Assembly: GCA_963726135.1 (NCBI GenBank)
Contig: CAVSBE010000008.1
Coordinates: 2,046,001 to 2,110,000 of the forward strand
Direction of reading: 5' to 3'
Length of the DNA: 64,000 bases
Source: Bog-473 sp963726135
GTDB lineage: Bacteria; Actinomycetota; Acidimicrobiia; Acidimicrobiales; RAAP-2
The notes beneath the pieces are model-generated. The model was not told the origin of the DNA, did no database searches, and was given only the letters and a program-made list of their open reading frames with translations. Positions 17,633 through 24,211 of the stretch are shown here, one piece after another. Position 1 is the stretch's first letter, and each line of letters starts with the position of its first letter. Made by a program: the position numbers and the translations under genes.

Positions 17633-18259
17633 ATGTGGTACGCCTCGTACGGCTCCAACCTCAATGCAGAACGATTCGCCTGCTACATCACTGGTGGCCG
17701 CCCTCTCGGAGCGACGCGGACACACGTGGGGGCCCGCGACAGAACGCCGCCGCTTGACGCGGTCGCCCGCGAGATGTCGTACCAACTGTACTTCTCCGGC
17801 GAGTCGCGGATCTGGGGTGGCAGCCCCGCCTTTATCGACGCGGAACCCGTCGACGGGGTTGTGGGCCTTGCCCGGGCATACCTCATCGGGTGGGACCAGT
17901 TTGAGGACGTGGTGGCCCAGGAGAACGGTCGGCCGTCAACACCTATCGAGATCGATGACCACGACTTGGTCCCGGGCTTCTCTCGGCAGATTGGGTCCGG
18001 GCCATACGAGAACCTTCTTTGCACTGAGCGCCTCAACGACATGCCGGTTGTCACCTTCACTGCGCCCTGGTCCATGAGTGACGTGACGCCGGCGGCCCCG
18101 TCGGCGGGCTACCTCGCAATGTTGATCGCCGGACTTCGCGAGGCGCACGATCTGAGCGACGAGGAACTGACGAGCTACCTCGGCTCGGCCCCTGGCTGCA
18201 CCCGGGACGCGGTGATGGACGCACTCAAGTTGGTCCCTCGAGGCGGGGGAAGAATTTGA
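17633..18259 (+). CDS. Gamma-glutamylcyclotransferase-like fold protein
   Basis: 208 residues from the ATG at 17633 (GGAG about 9 bp upstream; an in-frame earlier start at 17597 is less well supported). The N-terminal WYASYGSNL is the substrate-binding YGSN loop of the GGCT/AIG2-like fold, and GVVGLARAYLIGWDQFEDV is the usual central block. Proteins of this group act on gamma-glutamyl or other small amide substrates; the function here is unknown. The stop codon lies inside a tRNA-Met 3' fragment, so the last few residues (RGGGRI) are translated from tRNA-derived DNA; the original C-terminus may have been replaced by recombination. Confidence 0.75.
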   Translation: MWYASYGSNLNAERFACYITGGRPLGATRTHVGARDRTPPLDAVAREMSYQLYFSGESRIWGGSPAFIDAEPVDGVVGLARAYLIGWDQFEDVVAQENGRPSTPIEIDDHDLVPGFSRQIGSGPYENLLCTERLNDMPVVTFTAPWSMSDVTPAAPSAGYLAMLIAGLREAHDLSDEELTSYLGSAPGCTRDAVMDALKLVPRGGGRI

Positions 18260-18287
18260 ACCTCCGACCTTCGGGCTTATGGGCCGA
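18242..18287 (-). pseudogene. tRNA-Met (CAT) 3'-end fragment, possible attachment-site scar
   Basis: Read on the minus strand the stretch gives an anticodon arm with CAT (CCCATAAGCCCG), a variable region AAGGTCG, a T-arm with GGTTCAAATTC and an acceptor end CCCCCGCC. The 5' half of a tRNA-Met is absent: beyond 18288 the sequence is unrelated. 3'-terminal tRNA fragments of this kind are typical scars of element integration. Both flanking reading frames end inside it. Confidence 0.55.
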
Positions 18288-18375
18288 CGGCCGAATCCGC
18301 ATTGGCAGCGAGCTCGACCGCCCGCCCAAGCAGCGTCGCGACCCGATCGGAAGGAGAGCCACTTTCAGCTGGCAT
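18277..18375 (-). pseudogene. 32-residue N-terminal gene remnant ending in the tRNA-Met fragment
   Basis: ATG at 18375 preceded by GAGGTGAAGCGCC (good ribosome site) opens a short frame (MPAESGSPSDRVATLLGRAV) that stops at a TAA inside the tRNA-Met fragment. It looks like the start of a normal gene cut at a recombination junction; the product is not recognisable. Confidence 0.4.
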
Positions 18376-18455
18376 GGCGCTTCACCTCGTTTGTAGTCGG
18401 GTGATTACACCATTACAATTTCTCTCTTCAGTGGGTCGAGCCGATACCAATTGCC

Positions 18456-18505
18456 TTGACACGCACGCTACGTAAGCTCATACTTACCGTAAGTGACAGC
18501 TTACG
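18456..18505 (+). promoter_or_regulatory. ArsR-type promoter with nested GTAAG/CTTAC operators
   Basis: TTGACA (18456-18461), a 17-bp spacer and CATACT (18479-18484) form a good promoter. It is overlaid by ACTTACcGTAAGT (18482-18494, perfect) and an outer pair CGTAAGCT (18471-18478) / AGCTTACG (18498-18505). The symmetry covers the -10 region and the GTG start at 18493, consistent with autorepression by the ArsR protein encoded immediately downstream. Confidence 0.7.
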
Positions 18506-18822
18506 GTATCGCATTGAGCGCCATCGGCGACCCGACCCGCAGGGCCATCTTGGAACATCTCGCCGAACACCCTGCAGCAGTCGTCGATCTCGCGGCGATG
18601 GTTCCTGTGAGCCGGCCAGCAGTGTCCCAGCACCTCAAGGTCTTGAAGGAAGCGGGCCTCGTGCGCGACATGCCGGTGGGGACTCGTCGGGTCTACAGCC
18701 TCGACCCTGCGGGCCTGGCCGGCCTGCGCGACTACCTCGAACGCTTCTGGAATACGGCCCTGCACTCGTTCAAGCAAAGAGTCGAGCAACAACCCCCACA
18801 AGAGGAAGGCAGCGATGACTGA
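18493..18822 (+). CDS. ArsR family regulator (SRPBCC-linked type)
   Basis: 109-residue winged-helix repressor. ALSAIGDPTRRAILEHLAEHPAAVVDLAAMVPVSRPAVSQHLKVLKEAGLV is the complete ArsR HTH (residues 8-58), followed by the wing GTRRVYSLD. No metal-binding cysteines are visible, which fits the subgroup paired with AHSA1/SRPBCC proteins rather than metal sensors. GTG start at 18493, nearly leaderless and inside the operator. It overlaps the downstream SRPBCC gene by 8 bp, so the two are cotranslated. Confidence 0.9.
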   Translation: MTAYGIALSAIGDPTRRAILEHLAEHPAAVVDLAAMVPVSRPAVSQHLKVLKEAGLVRDMPVGTRRVYSLDPAGLAGLRDYLERFWNTALHSFKQRVEQQPPQEEGSDD

Positions 18823-19336
18823 CACCCAGGCGACGGCGGTGACCACGTCGATCGTGGTCGACGCACCGGTGGACAAGGCGTTCGCCGTCTTTACCCGGGA
18901 CATGGGCGGCTGGTGGCCGCCCGAACACCACATCATTGAGGCGCCCCTGGCCGAAATGGTGCTTGAGCCACGGGTGGGCGGCCGGATCTACGACGTGGGC
19001 ACCGACGGGAGCGAGTGCCAATGGGCGCGCGTGCTCGCCTTCGATCCGCCGCGCCGATTCGTGTTCAGCTGGGACATCTCGTTGCAGTGGCAGGTCGAGA
19101 CCGATCACGCCAAGGCGAGCGAGGTCGAAGTTCGTTTCATCGCCGAGGAACCGAACCGCACCAGGGTCGAGCTCGAGCACCGCCACCTCGATCGCCACGG
19201 CGACGGGTGGCAGGCCATGCGCGACGGTATCGGGTCGCCCGACGGTTGGGGTTCCGGACTGCGCAGGTTCGCCCACTGGGTCGCTGGCGATTCCAGCTCG
19301 CCGGGCGGGGCCGGCGTCACTGCCTCTGCTGGCTGA
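18815..19336 (+). CDS. SRPBCC/AHSA1 domain protein
   Basis: 173-residue START/AHSA1-like hydrophobic-ligand-binding protein: IVVDAPVDKAFAVFTRDMGGWWPPEHH, VGGRIYDVGTDGSECQWARVLAFDPPRRFVFSW and a C-terminal helix GSGLRRFAHWV. It is coupled to the ArsR gene (8-bp overlap), a very common pairing in actinobacteria in which the regulator controls the SRPBCC gene. The ligand is unknown. It converges with the second SRPBCC gene at 19376. Confidence 0.88.
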   Translation: MTDTQATAVTTSIVVDAPVDKAFAVFTRDMGGWWPPEHHIIEAPLAEMVLEPRVGGRIYDVGTDGSECQWARVLAFDPPRRFVFSWDISLQWQVETDHAKASEVEVRFIAEEPNRTRVELEHRHLDRHGDGWQAMRDGIGSPDGWGSGLRRFAHWVAGDSSSPGGAGVTASAG

Positions 19337-19375
19337 CGACGCCGAACCAGAGCGGGCCGTCGACCTCGACCACCG

Positions 19376-19765
19376 TCATTGGCGAAGGGCCGATACGAGC
19401 ACACTCAGGCAGCGCTCCCACCCCTCCCGATGGGAGGGTTCGCGGTCCGGCGGGAGGTCGCTGTGGGTGAGGTTCACGATCGTGTCGGTGCCGTCGGCGA
19501 CGAGCACCACCTCCACCGTGCTGCTCCCGGGCGGCATGGTGGCGTCCTCGGGTATCCCCCAGGTGAAGACCACACGGTGGGGCGGCTCCACCTCGACGTA
19601 GCTGCCGCGGGCGGCCGTCCCGCCGAAGTCGACGGCGAACGTCCCGCCCGACCGGGCGTCGAGATCGGCGCGCTCACCGATCCAGGTGACCAGCAGCTTG
19701 GGGTCGGTGAAGTAGGGGAACACGATCTCGGGGGGTGCGGCGATGCGCACGCTGGCGCTGATCAT
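19376..19765 (-). CDS. SRPBCC/AHSA1 domain protein
   Basis: 129-residue AHSA1-like protein: VRIAAPPEIVFPYFTDPKLLVTWIG, EPPHRVVFTWGIPED and the C-terminal GWERCLSVLVSAL. The ATG at 19765 overlaps the ArsR stop by 4 bp (ATGA), which fixes the start; a longer open frame upstream only shadows the ArsR gene. It is the third gene of the minus-strand set SRPBCC (20659) - ArsR - SRPBCC. Confidence 0.87.
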   Translation of the reverse strand: MISASVRIAAPPEIVFPYFTDPKLLVTWIGERADLDARSGGTFAVDFGGTAARGSYVEVEPPHRVVFTWGIPEDATMPPGSSTVEVVLVADGTDTIVNLTHSDLPPDREPSHREGWERCLSVLVSALRQ

Positions 19766-20124
19766 GTCGGTCTTCTCCTCTGCGTTCGGGGGTGGGCTCG
19801 CTCCACGGACTGCTTGAGGCGGCCGAGGGCGTCCGGCCAGAACTCGTCGATCAAGGTGCGCAACGGCTGGAGCGACTCGGAGCGCAAAGAGTAGAGCCGG
19901 CGGGTACCGTCCCGGCGTTCGGCCAACAGCCCTGCCCGCTTGAGCACGGTGAGATGCTGGCTGATGGCCTGCTGGGTGAGCTCGAAGTGGGCGGCAATCT
20001 GCCCGGCGGGAAGTTCCACGTACTGAACGAGCCGCAGGATCTGGCGCCGGTGTGGATCGGCGAGCGCCCGCAGGACCGCGTCGGGTCCCGCGGGCGCTAC
20101 CGATTCCTCGGGTTCGAACGTCAC
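19762..20124 (-). CDS. ArsR family regulator (SRPBCC-linked type)
   Basis: 120-residue winged-helix protein: VLRALADPHRRQILRLVQYVELPAGQIAAHFELTQQAISQHLTVLKRAGLL gives the HTH at about 15-67, followed by the wing DGTRRLYSL. No cysteine metal site. It is sandwiched between two SRPBCC genes, 43 bp after the first and overlapping the second by 4 bp. It probably represses the operon through the 22-bp palindrome at 20686. Confidence 0.9.
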   Translation of the reverse strand: MTFEPEESVAPAGPDAVLRALADPHRRQILRLVQYVELPAGQIAAHFELTQQAISQHLTVLKRAGLLAERRDGTRRLYSLRSESLQPLRTLIDEFWPDALGRLKQSVERAHPRTQRRRPT

Positions 20125-20167
20125 CGGTGTTTCCTAGTGGAGTGTGACCTCCGCCGTCCACGCGTGC

Positions 20168-20659
20168 TCAGTTGGCGGCGTGCTCGACGCGCCAGGCAGC
20201 GAACCGCTCGACGTCGGCGGGCGGGTTCGGGCTGCCGGCACCTCGGTCCACGTAGTCGACGAGGCTGGCCAGGAAGTGCGTCCACCCGGCATGGCACTGT
20301 TCGAAGCACTCGAGGCCTGGATTAAGGCCCTGGTGGTGGAAGCGCAGCTCGGTGCCCGTGCCGACCGGCTCGAGGTCGAAGATGATCGAGGTCCCGACCC
20401 AATCGGTGGCGGGCTCGCAGACGAGCACACCCCAACGGACCCGCGACGGCCGCTGGGCCTCCTCGACCTGCATCACGACCTCCTGGTCGCCCATCAAGAA
20501 GCGCAGCGTCTCGCCGGTGTCCACTCCGCCGGCGGCGGGCGTCCACCAGCCGGTCAGGGCGTCGATGTCGGTCAGTGCCGAGAACACGGCGTCGGGCGCG
20601 GTCGCGAACGTCTTCGTCGAGCGGAAGTCCTCGGTGGTGATGTGAGTGGAAGTGGTCAT
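20168..20659 (-). CDS. SRPBCC/AHSA1 domain protein, first gene of ArsR operon
   Basis: 163-residue protein of the activator-of-Hsp90-like SRPBCC family: STKTFATAPDAVFSALTDIDALTGWWTPAAGG and VGTGTELRFHHQGLNPGLECFEQCHAGW. I start it at the ATG at 20659 (AAGGACC ribosome site); the longer open frame up to 20872 would run through the operator and the promoter. The operon continues with ArsR and a second SRPBCC gene. The function is probably binding or modification of a hydrophobic ligand. Confidence 0.87.
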   Translation of the reverse strand: MTTSTHITTEDFRSTKTFATAPDAVFSALTDIDALTGWWTPAAGGVDTGETLRFLMGDQEVVMQVEEAQRPSRVRWGVLVCEPATDWVGTSIIFDLEPVGTGTELRFHHQGLNPGLECFEQCHAGWTHFLASLVDYVDRGAGSPNPPADVERFAAWRVEHAAN

Positions 20660-20685
20660 AGTTGGTCCTTTCTCAAGTTTTCGAT

Positions 20686-20707
20686 TGTACAAGTAACTAC
20701 TTGTACA
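20686..20707 (-). promoter_or_regulatory. Perfect 10-bp-arm palindrome upstream of SRPBCC-ArsR operon
   Basis: TGTACAAGTA and its exact inverse TACTTGTACA separated by AC, 27 bp upstream of the start at 20659. It is placed to block the promoter and is probably the operator of the ArsR protein encoded at 19762-20124. The sequence differs completely from the GTAAG operator of the neighbouring ArsR gene. Confidence 0.75.
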
Positions 20708-21049
20708 GTAGCCCTCGCTCGGGCGTGTGTCAAGCGGGGCGACTCCGAGCCGAGTCGTCGGACACTCGACTTGGCGCAGCTCTTCCGGCATCGCTCGGAA
20801 CCTGCCGCGGGCGCATAACGCCGCCGCCCCACCAACAACCTGATGAAAACGATCAGCGATCGAAAGGATCAAAGGAAATCGGCTCCGGATTCCGCTCCTT
20901 CACCTGCTACAGAACCCGAGTCATCTCCTAGACAAACCAATCTGTTGTGAGAGAGCGGTCCTGTATGTCCACCATGTACCGGGCAGCGTTGTGAGTCCGG
21001 TCAGGTAAGGGCGTCTGCTCGACATCGGGGTAGTCAGGTCAAGTCAACG
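20708..21049. other. Gene-free stretch before decayed cyclase
   Basis: 342 bp with no convincing reading frame. It lies upstream of the decayed nucleotidyl cyclase and may contain more degraded sequence from the same gene, but I cannot align it. Confidence 0.4.
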
Positions 21050-21367
21050 GGTGATGGTCATCTGCGACCTTTGACGGAGCGGGAAGGGGCCTTCGTTGTG
21101 CAACCCAGATTCTGACGAGAGCCAAGAGCATGGGACTTGACCTGCGAGCGGGATTGCACACTGGCGATGTCGAAGTGCGCAGAAGTGACAGGCGGTCTCG
21201 CTGTGAGCATCGCAAGACCGGTGTGGGCATAGCCACTCCAGAGAGTGCTCGTGAGCGAACCCGTTAAGACTCTGTTGACGGGCTCTGGGCTCGCATCTAC
21301 CGAGAAAGGCTAATACGAACTGAAAGGTGTCCCGGGGTCGCGGCGCCATTATCGACTGGTTCCATGA
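21050..21367 (+). pseudogene. Class III nucleotidyl cyclase remnant
   Basis: Fragments of the C-terminal half of a class III adenylate/guanylate cyclase domain occur in three frames: GDGHL then ATFDGAGRG..LRAGLHTGDVEVR, then GLAVSIARPVW, then VLVSEPVKTLLTGSGLAS and YELKGVPG. They are in the right order for one domain (GDG metal loop, LHTGE block, purine region, ELKG end) but separated by frameshifts and stops (TAG at about 21229, TAA at about 21312). It is a dead gene related in type to the cyclase domain of the large protein at 25630. Confidence 0.65.
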
Positions 21368-21391
21368 CCCAGATGAACGAAGAGAGCTGGT

Positions 21392-21777
21392 TTAGCCCGG
21401 TGGCTGCCATCCGGCCGTCAGCTCGAGCTGAATGTTGTCCGGGTCCCGTAGAACAATGAGCGGGCCTGCGCGCTCTCCACGAGCGTCTTGAACGCCAGAG
21501 TGCAACACACCCATCGCATCGAGATGTGAAGCCCAGTTATCAAGGGTGACGAGATCGCCTACATGGAGCGCACTTGATCAAGTTCCGCCCTCCGTTCGTC
21601 GAAGACGCTGGACTCTGCATTGTCATGCGTGACCGCTGTGACCGCTAACCCGTTTGGGTGCAGCATCGTCCACCCTCGAAGGCGATGTGTTCCCATTTCG
21701 CGAGGAGCTTGAATCCCATCACCTTCTCCCACCACTGGGCGCTCCGGTCACCATCGGTCACAGTGAAGTCCAGTGCC
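21392..21777 (-). pseudogene. VOC (glyoxalase-fold) family protein, decayed
   Basis: The minus-strand fragments ALDFTVTDGDRSAQWWEKVM and GFKLLAKWEH, then AVTAVTHDNAESSVFDERRA, then GDLVTLDNWASHLDAMGVLH and LIVLRDPDNIQLELTA follow the order of a vicinal-oxygen-chelate protein, ending with the usual DPDN(I)xLEL motif and a stop at 21392. At least one in-frame TAG and two frame changes interrupt it. Confidence 0.7.
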
Positions 21778-21889
21778 CCAACCCAACAATGCCCGGGGAT
21801 TCCATCATGGAGATGATTCTGAGCAGCGAAGTTGGGACCCGGTGGGCCGCCAAGGACATTCCGTACCGGATCCCAACTCGCTCAATCGC

Positions 21890-22051
21890 TTAGCGGCGCA
21901 GCGACCTGCGACTGGCGCCTTCACCTCGACTGAGAGCGAAGCTGGCGACCCACACCACGGCGAGCACCACGGCCGCAATCCACAACAGGTGGACGGCAAA
22001 TCCTGCACCGAAAAGAACAACTACCAAAAGAGCCAACAAGATTATGAGCAT
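21890..22051 (-). CDS. Small hydrophobic membrane peptide (stress-cluster type)
   Basis: 53 residues, starting MLIILLALLVVVLFGAGFAV, with one long or two tight membrane segments and a basic tail ending in RRSLRR. It belongs to the widespread actinobacterial 'hydrophobic protein' group found beside CsbD and DUF6458-like genes; no biochemical role is known. It is the last of three minus-strand small genes. A clear paralogue occurs on the other strand at 23857. Confidence 0.75.
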   Translation of the reverse strand: MLIILLALLVVVLFGAGFAVHLLWIAAVVLAVVWVASFALSRGEGASRRSLRR

Positions 22052-22155
22052 GATGTCTTCCTCTTCCTGAGTGCCCAGATCGGACACGATTTTGGAGTCC
22101 AGCTAACGGATTGCCGCCTTGGTCTCAATTCGGCAAGGCAAACAAGTGGCCATAC

Positions 22156-22329
22156 CTACTTCCCGAGGGCGTCCTTGATCTTCTCTCCGGCCTGCTTCAC
22201 GTTGCCAGCGGCCTTGTCCTTCTTGCCCTTCGCCTCCAAGGACCGGTCGTTCGTGGCCTTGCCGGCGGCCTCTTTGGCATGACCCTTCGCTTCTTGAGCC
22301 TTGTTCTTGACTTTGTCTACCGATGACAT
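22156..22329 (-). CDS. CsbD family general stress protein
   Basis: 57-residue hydrophilic, Lys/Ala-rich protein: SSVDKVKNKAQEAKGHAKEAAGKATNDRSLEAKGKKDKAAGNVKQAGEKIKDAL is a complete CsbD repeat pattern (described here in outline). CsbD proteins are controlled by the general stress sigma factor in Bacillus; their function is unknown. The ATG at 22329 has GGAGA about 6 bp upstream. It lies in the middle of a three-gene minus-strand cluster headed by a sigma-B-like promoter at 22678-22702. Confidence 0.88.
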   Translation of the reverse strand: MSSVDKVKNKAQEAKGHAKEAAGKATNDRSLEAKGKKDKAAGNVKQAGEKIKDALGK

Positions 22330-22394
22330 TTCGTCTCCTTTCGTGTGGGTGAGCGGGTCGAACCAGGCCGACCCGGCTCGACGCATTGTCTTGG

Positions 22395-22649
22395 TTAGTA
22401 GGTGGAATCAGCCTGACGTACGACATTCCCCTGCCCGTCGTCAACGATCATCCGATGGCGGCGCGAGTTGCCCACCAGCATGGCCATCAAGGAGAGCACC
22501 GCTCCGACCGCGCCAACGATCATCAAGATCACGCCCACCTTGTTCACGTTGAACCCGTGTTGATCGGGGTTCACAGTCACGGCGAAATCCAAAATGGCAC
22601 CTACCGCAAAGGCGATGATGCTTGCGACAAGCCCTCCAGCTCCAACCAT
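22395..22649 (-). CDS. Small two-helix membrane protein (DUF6458-like)
   Basis: 84 residues with two membrane helices (SIIAFAVGAILDFAV and VGVILMIVGAVGAVLSLMAML) and a charged C-terminus ending RQADSTY. The GAILxFAV...GxILMxxG pattern matches the DUF6458 group of small actinobacterial membrane proteins. The ATG at 22649 has GGGAGG about 6 bp upstream. It is the first gene of the cluster and sits directly behind a sigma-B-like promoter. A truncated paralogue with the same ending (RRVDSTY) is encoded at 23521-23805. Confidence 0.75.
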   Translation of the reverse strand: MVGAGGLVASIIAFAVGAILDFAVTVNPDQHGFNVNKVGVILMIVGAVGAVLSLMAMLVGNSRRHRMIVDDGQGNVVRQADSTY

Positions 22650-22677
22650 TGCAACCTCCCATTAGGTTGAGATGGCA

Positions 22678-22702
22678 ATACCCACGCGGAAACGAGCAAA
22701 AC
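22678..22702 (-). promoter_or_regulatory. Sigma-B/sigma-F-type stress promoter
   Basis: On the minus strand GTTT (22702-22699), a 15-bp spacer and GGGTAT (22683-22678) match the alternative stress sigma factor consensus of Gram-positive bacteria. It lies 29 bp upstream of the DUF6458-like start and would transcribe the CsbD-containing cluster. Confidence 0.6.
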
Positions 22703-23062
22703 CCAAGCTGCGAATGTCACAGAAAACCAGCGTTTCGAAGTAACCACGTTTGATTTAGAAGCACCACGTTTGCACCAATTATCGGGAAGACCCTTGCTAC
22801 TTTGTGGAGCCGTTCAAACGTAGTGCACCGCTTCAATTACTGGTTCGAGGAGGAGGATCCATGGGGGCGAATTTGGCCTGAACTAGATAGCGCCGAGTGG
22901 GTGTGCGGAAGTACACCCATGTGATATCCCTGGCTACGGCAGGTCAAGTGGACCACTCAGGTGCTCACAGCGAACTGTTAGACGGAATACCCGAGGTTGA
23001 GGACCATCTTTTGCCCAATAAACGCCACCTTGAAGTCCGTCTGAGCTTTGTAAGATTGCTGG
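22703..23062. other. Intergenic stretch with tiny SD-preceded frame
   Basis: 360 bp between divergent gene sets. It contains two ACCACGTTTG direct repeats (about 22743 and 22760) and, at 22861-22881, a seven-codon frame (MGANLA, TGA) directly behind GAGGAGGAGGATCC, an excellent ribosome site. This may be the head of a lost gene or a leader peptide. No other gene seen. Confidence 0.45.
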
Positions 23063-23503
23063 GTGGAGAAGTTCCTTGAAGAGGATGAGCCGATACCTCA
23101 ACGGCGCCGTATCAAGTACAGGACCTCGCAGCTCCCGGTATGGAGCCGCATCCTGTACAAGATCGAGCACTACACCGTCCTGCCAGCAGTCGCACTTGTT
23201 GTCACCGCCACTGTCATTTCTTTCGTCACAGCAATTGCGATTCTCGATTTTCCAACGAATTGGGTGGCAGCTTTCGAGCTCTCGGCTTCGTCCGCCACTC
23301 TCATCATGGTCTTCGCCATCCAACACACGCAGGGTCGAGAGCAAGCGGCAACTCAGCGCAAGCTGGACGAACTGATTCGAGCTTTCCCCGGCGCGAACGA
23401 GTCTCTGATGATGCTCGAGGAGGCACCACGCGAGTTCATGCTCGATGTTGAGGATGAGCAGAGGGAGGTTCGATCGAAGTCGCCGGACACCGACCACGAG
23501 TAG
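23063..23503 (+). CDS. Low-affinity iron permease-like two-helix membrane protein
   Basis: 146 residues. A basic N-terminus is followed by two membrane helices (VLPAVALVVTATVISFVTAI and a second around SASSATLIMVFAIQ), then the family signature FAIQHTQGREQAATQRKLDELIRAFPGANESLMMLEE in outline. This is the Fet4-like 'low affinity iron permease' domain of bacteria, whose transport role is unproven. GTG start at 23063 with no strong ribosome site. It is 17 bp upstream of the truncated DUF6458-like gene and probably part of a plus-strand stress cluster. Confidence 0.75.
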   Translation: MEKFLEEDEPIPQRRRIKYRTSQLPVWSRILYKIEHYTVLPAVALVVTATVISFVTAIAILDFPTNWVAAFELSASSATLIMVFAIQHTQGREQAATQRKLDELIRAFPGANESLMMLEEAPREFMLDVEDEQREVRSKSPDTDHE

Positions 23504-23520
23504 CAACAAGGAGCCTCTCC

Positions 23521-23805
23521 GTGGTCTTGGGTGGAGGTGCCCCAGTACGCCAGGGTCTGGGCCGGTTCCCACGACCATCACCGTGGAACGAGCTACGCCT
23601 GGCCGGCCCGGTGCCGAATGAGACAGCTGGACAGCGACAGACGTTCGAGCGTATCAACAAGGTGGGTTGGATATTGATGATCGTCGGCGTGGTCGGCGCC
23701 GTGTTGTCAATCATCGTCATGGTTGCGGCCAACGCCCGTCGGCGGAGCACGGTCGTAGATGATGGACGGGGGAACGTTGTTCGTCGCGTCGATTCGACGT
23801 ACTAG
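23521..23805 (+). pseudogene. DUF6458-like paralogue with replaced N-terminus
   Basis: From INKVGWILMIVGVVGAVLSI to RRVDSTY the product matches the protein at 22395-22649 closely, but the first membrane helix is missing. In its place is a non-hydrophobic stretch (VLGGGAPVRQGLGRFPRP) that is partly encoded by a copy of the dispersed repeat at 23536-23563. The GTG start at 23521 is the only convenient one and may be wrong. It is probably a remnant or chimeric gene created by the repeat insertion or recombination. Confidence 0.55.
23536..23563. repeat. Dispersed GGTGCCCC repeat, copy 0
   Basis: GGTGCCCCAGTACGCCAGGG and following bases resemble the copy at 33543-33572 (about 24 of 28 positions). 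It is the only copy I see outside the 29-35 kb region and lies inside the chimeric DUF6458-like frame. Confidence 0.5.
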
Positions 23806-23856
23806 GTAACGGGGTACGCCCGGAGCTAGGGGCTTAGGCTGAGGAAGGTTTGATCG

Positions 23857-24021
23857 ATGGTATTGATTCTCGCGTTGTTGCTTGTCTTGGTTCTCTTTGG
23901 GGCTGGATTCGCTGTTCATCTTTTGTGGATTGCCGCAGCGATCTTTCTCGTCGTATGGATCATCGGTTTCGCAATTGGTCGGGGTGAGAGCGCAGGCACT
24001 CACCGGTTCTATCGGTGGTAG
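23857..24021 (+). CDS. Small hydrophobic membrane peptide, paralogue of 21890-22051
   Basis: 54 residues, starting MVLILALLLVLVLFGAGFAV and continuing HLLWIAAAIFLVVWIIGFAIG to a tail ending HRFYRW. It is nearly identical in pattern to the peptide encoded at 21890-22051 (LFGAGFAVHLLWIAA shared). The ATG at 23857 follows GAGGAAGG about 9 bp upstream. The aromatic RW end is typical of the group. It is the last gene of the plus-strand set, before a GC-rich hairpin. Confidence 0.75.
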   Translation: MVLILALLLVLVLFGAGFAVHLLWIAAAIFLVVWIIGFAIGRGESAGTHRFYRW

Positions 24022-24060
24022 TCCCTTGGCATAGGTAGAGCGGTAGACGGCGCCACGATT

Positions 24061-24085
24061 CGGCCCCCCCTCGGGGGTCGTTTCG
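24061..24085 (+). terminator. Possible terminator hairpin
   Basis: A C-run and G-run (CCCCCCCTCGGGGG) followed by TCGTTTCGTG, 40 bp after the small hydrophobic peptide gene. The stem is strong but the T-tract is poor. Confidence 0.4.
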
Positions 24086-24211
24086 TGTCATTGCTCGGTG
24101 ATCGGGTCTGGGCCGGCCGGGACGACCTCGAAAGGGGTTATCGCCGCTCACGACCAGACCCCACACTGGGACAATTAGATCGTTGCAAGGTCGCACCTAT
24201 GCTGAGACGGT

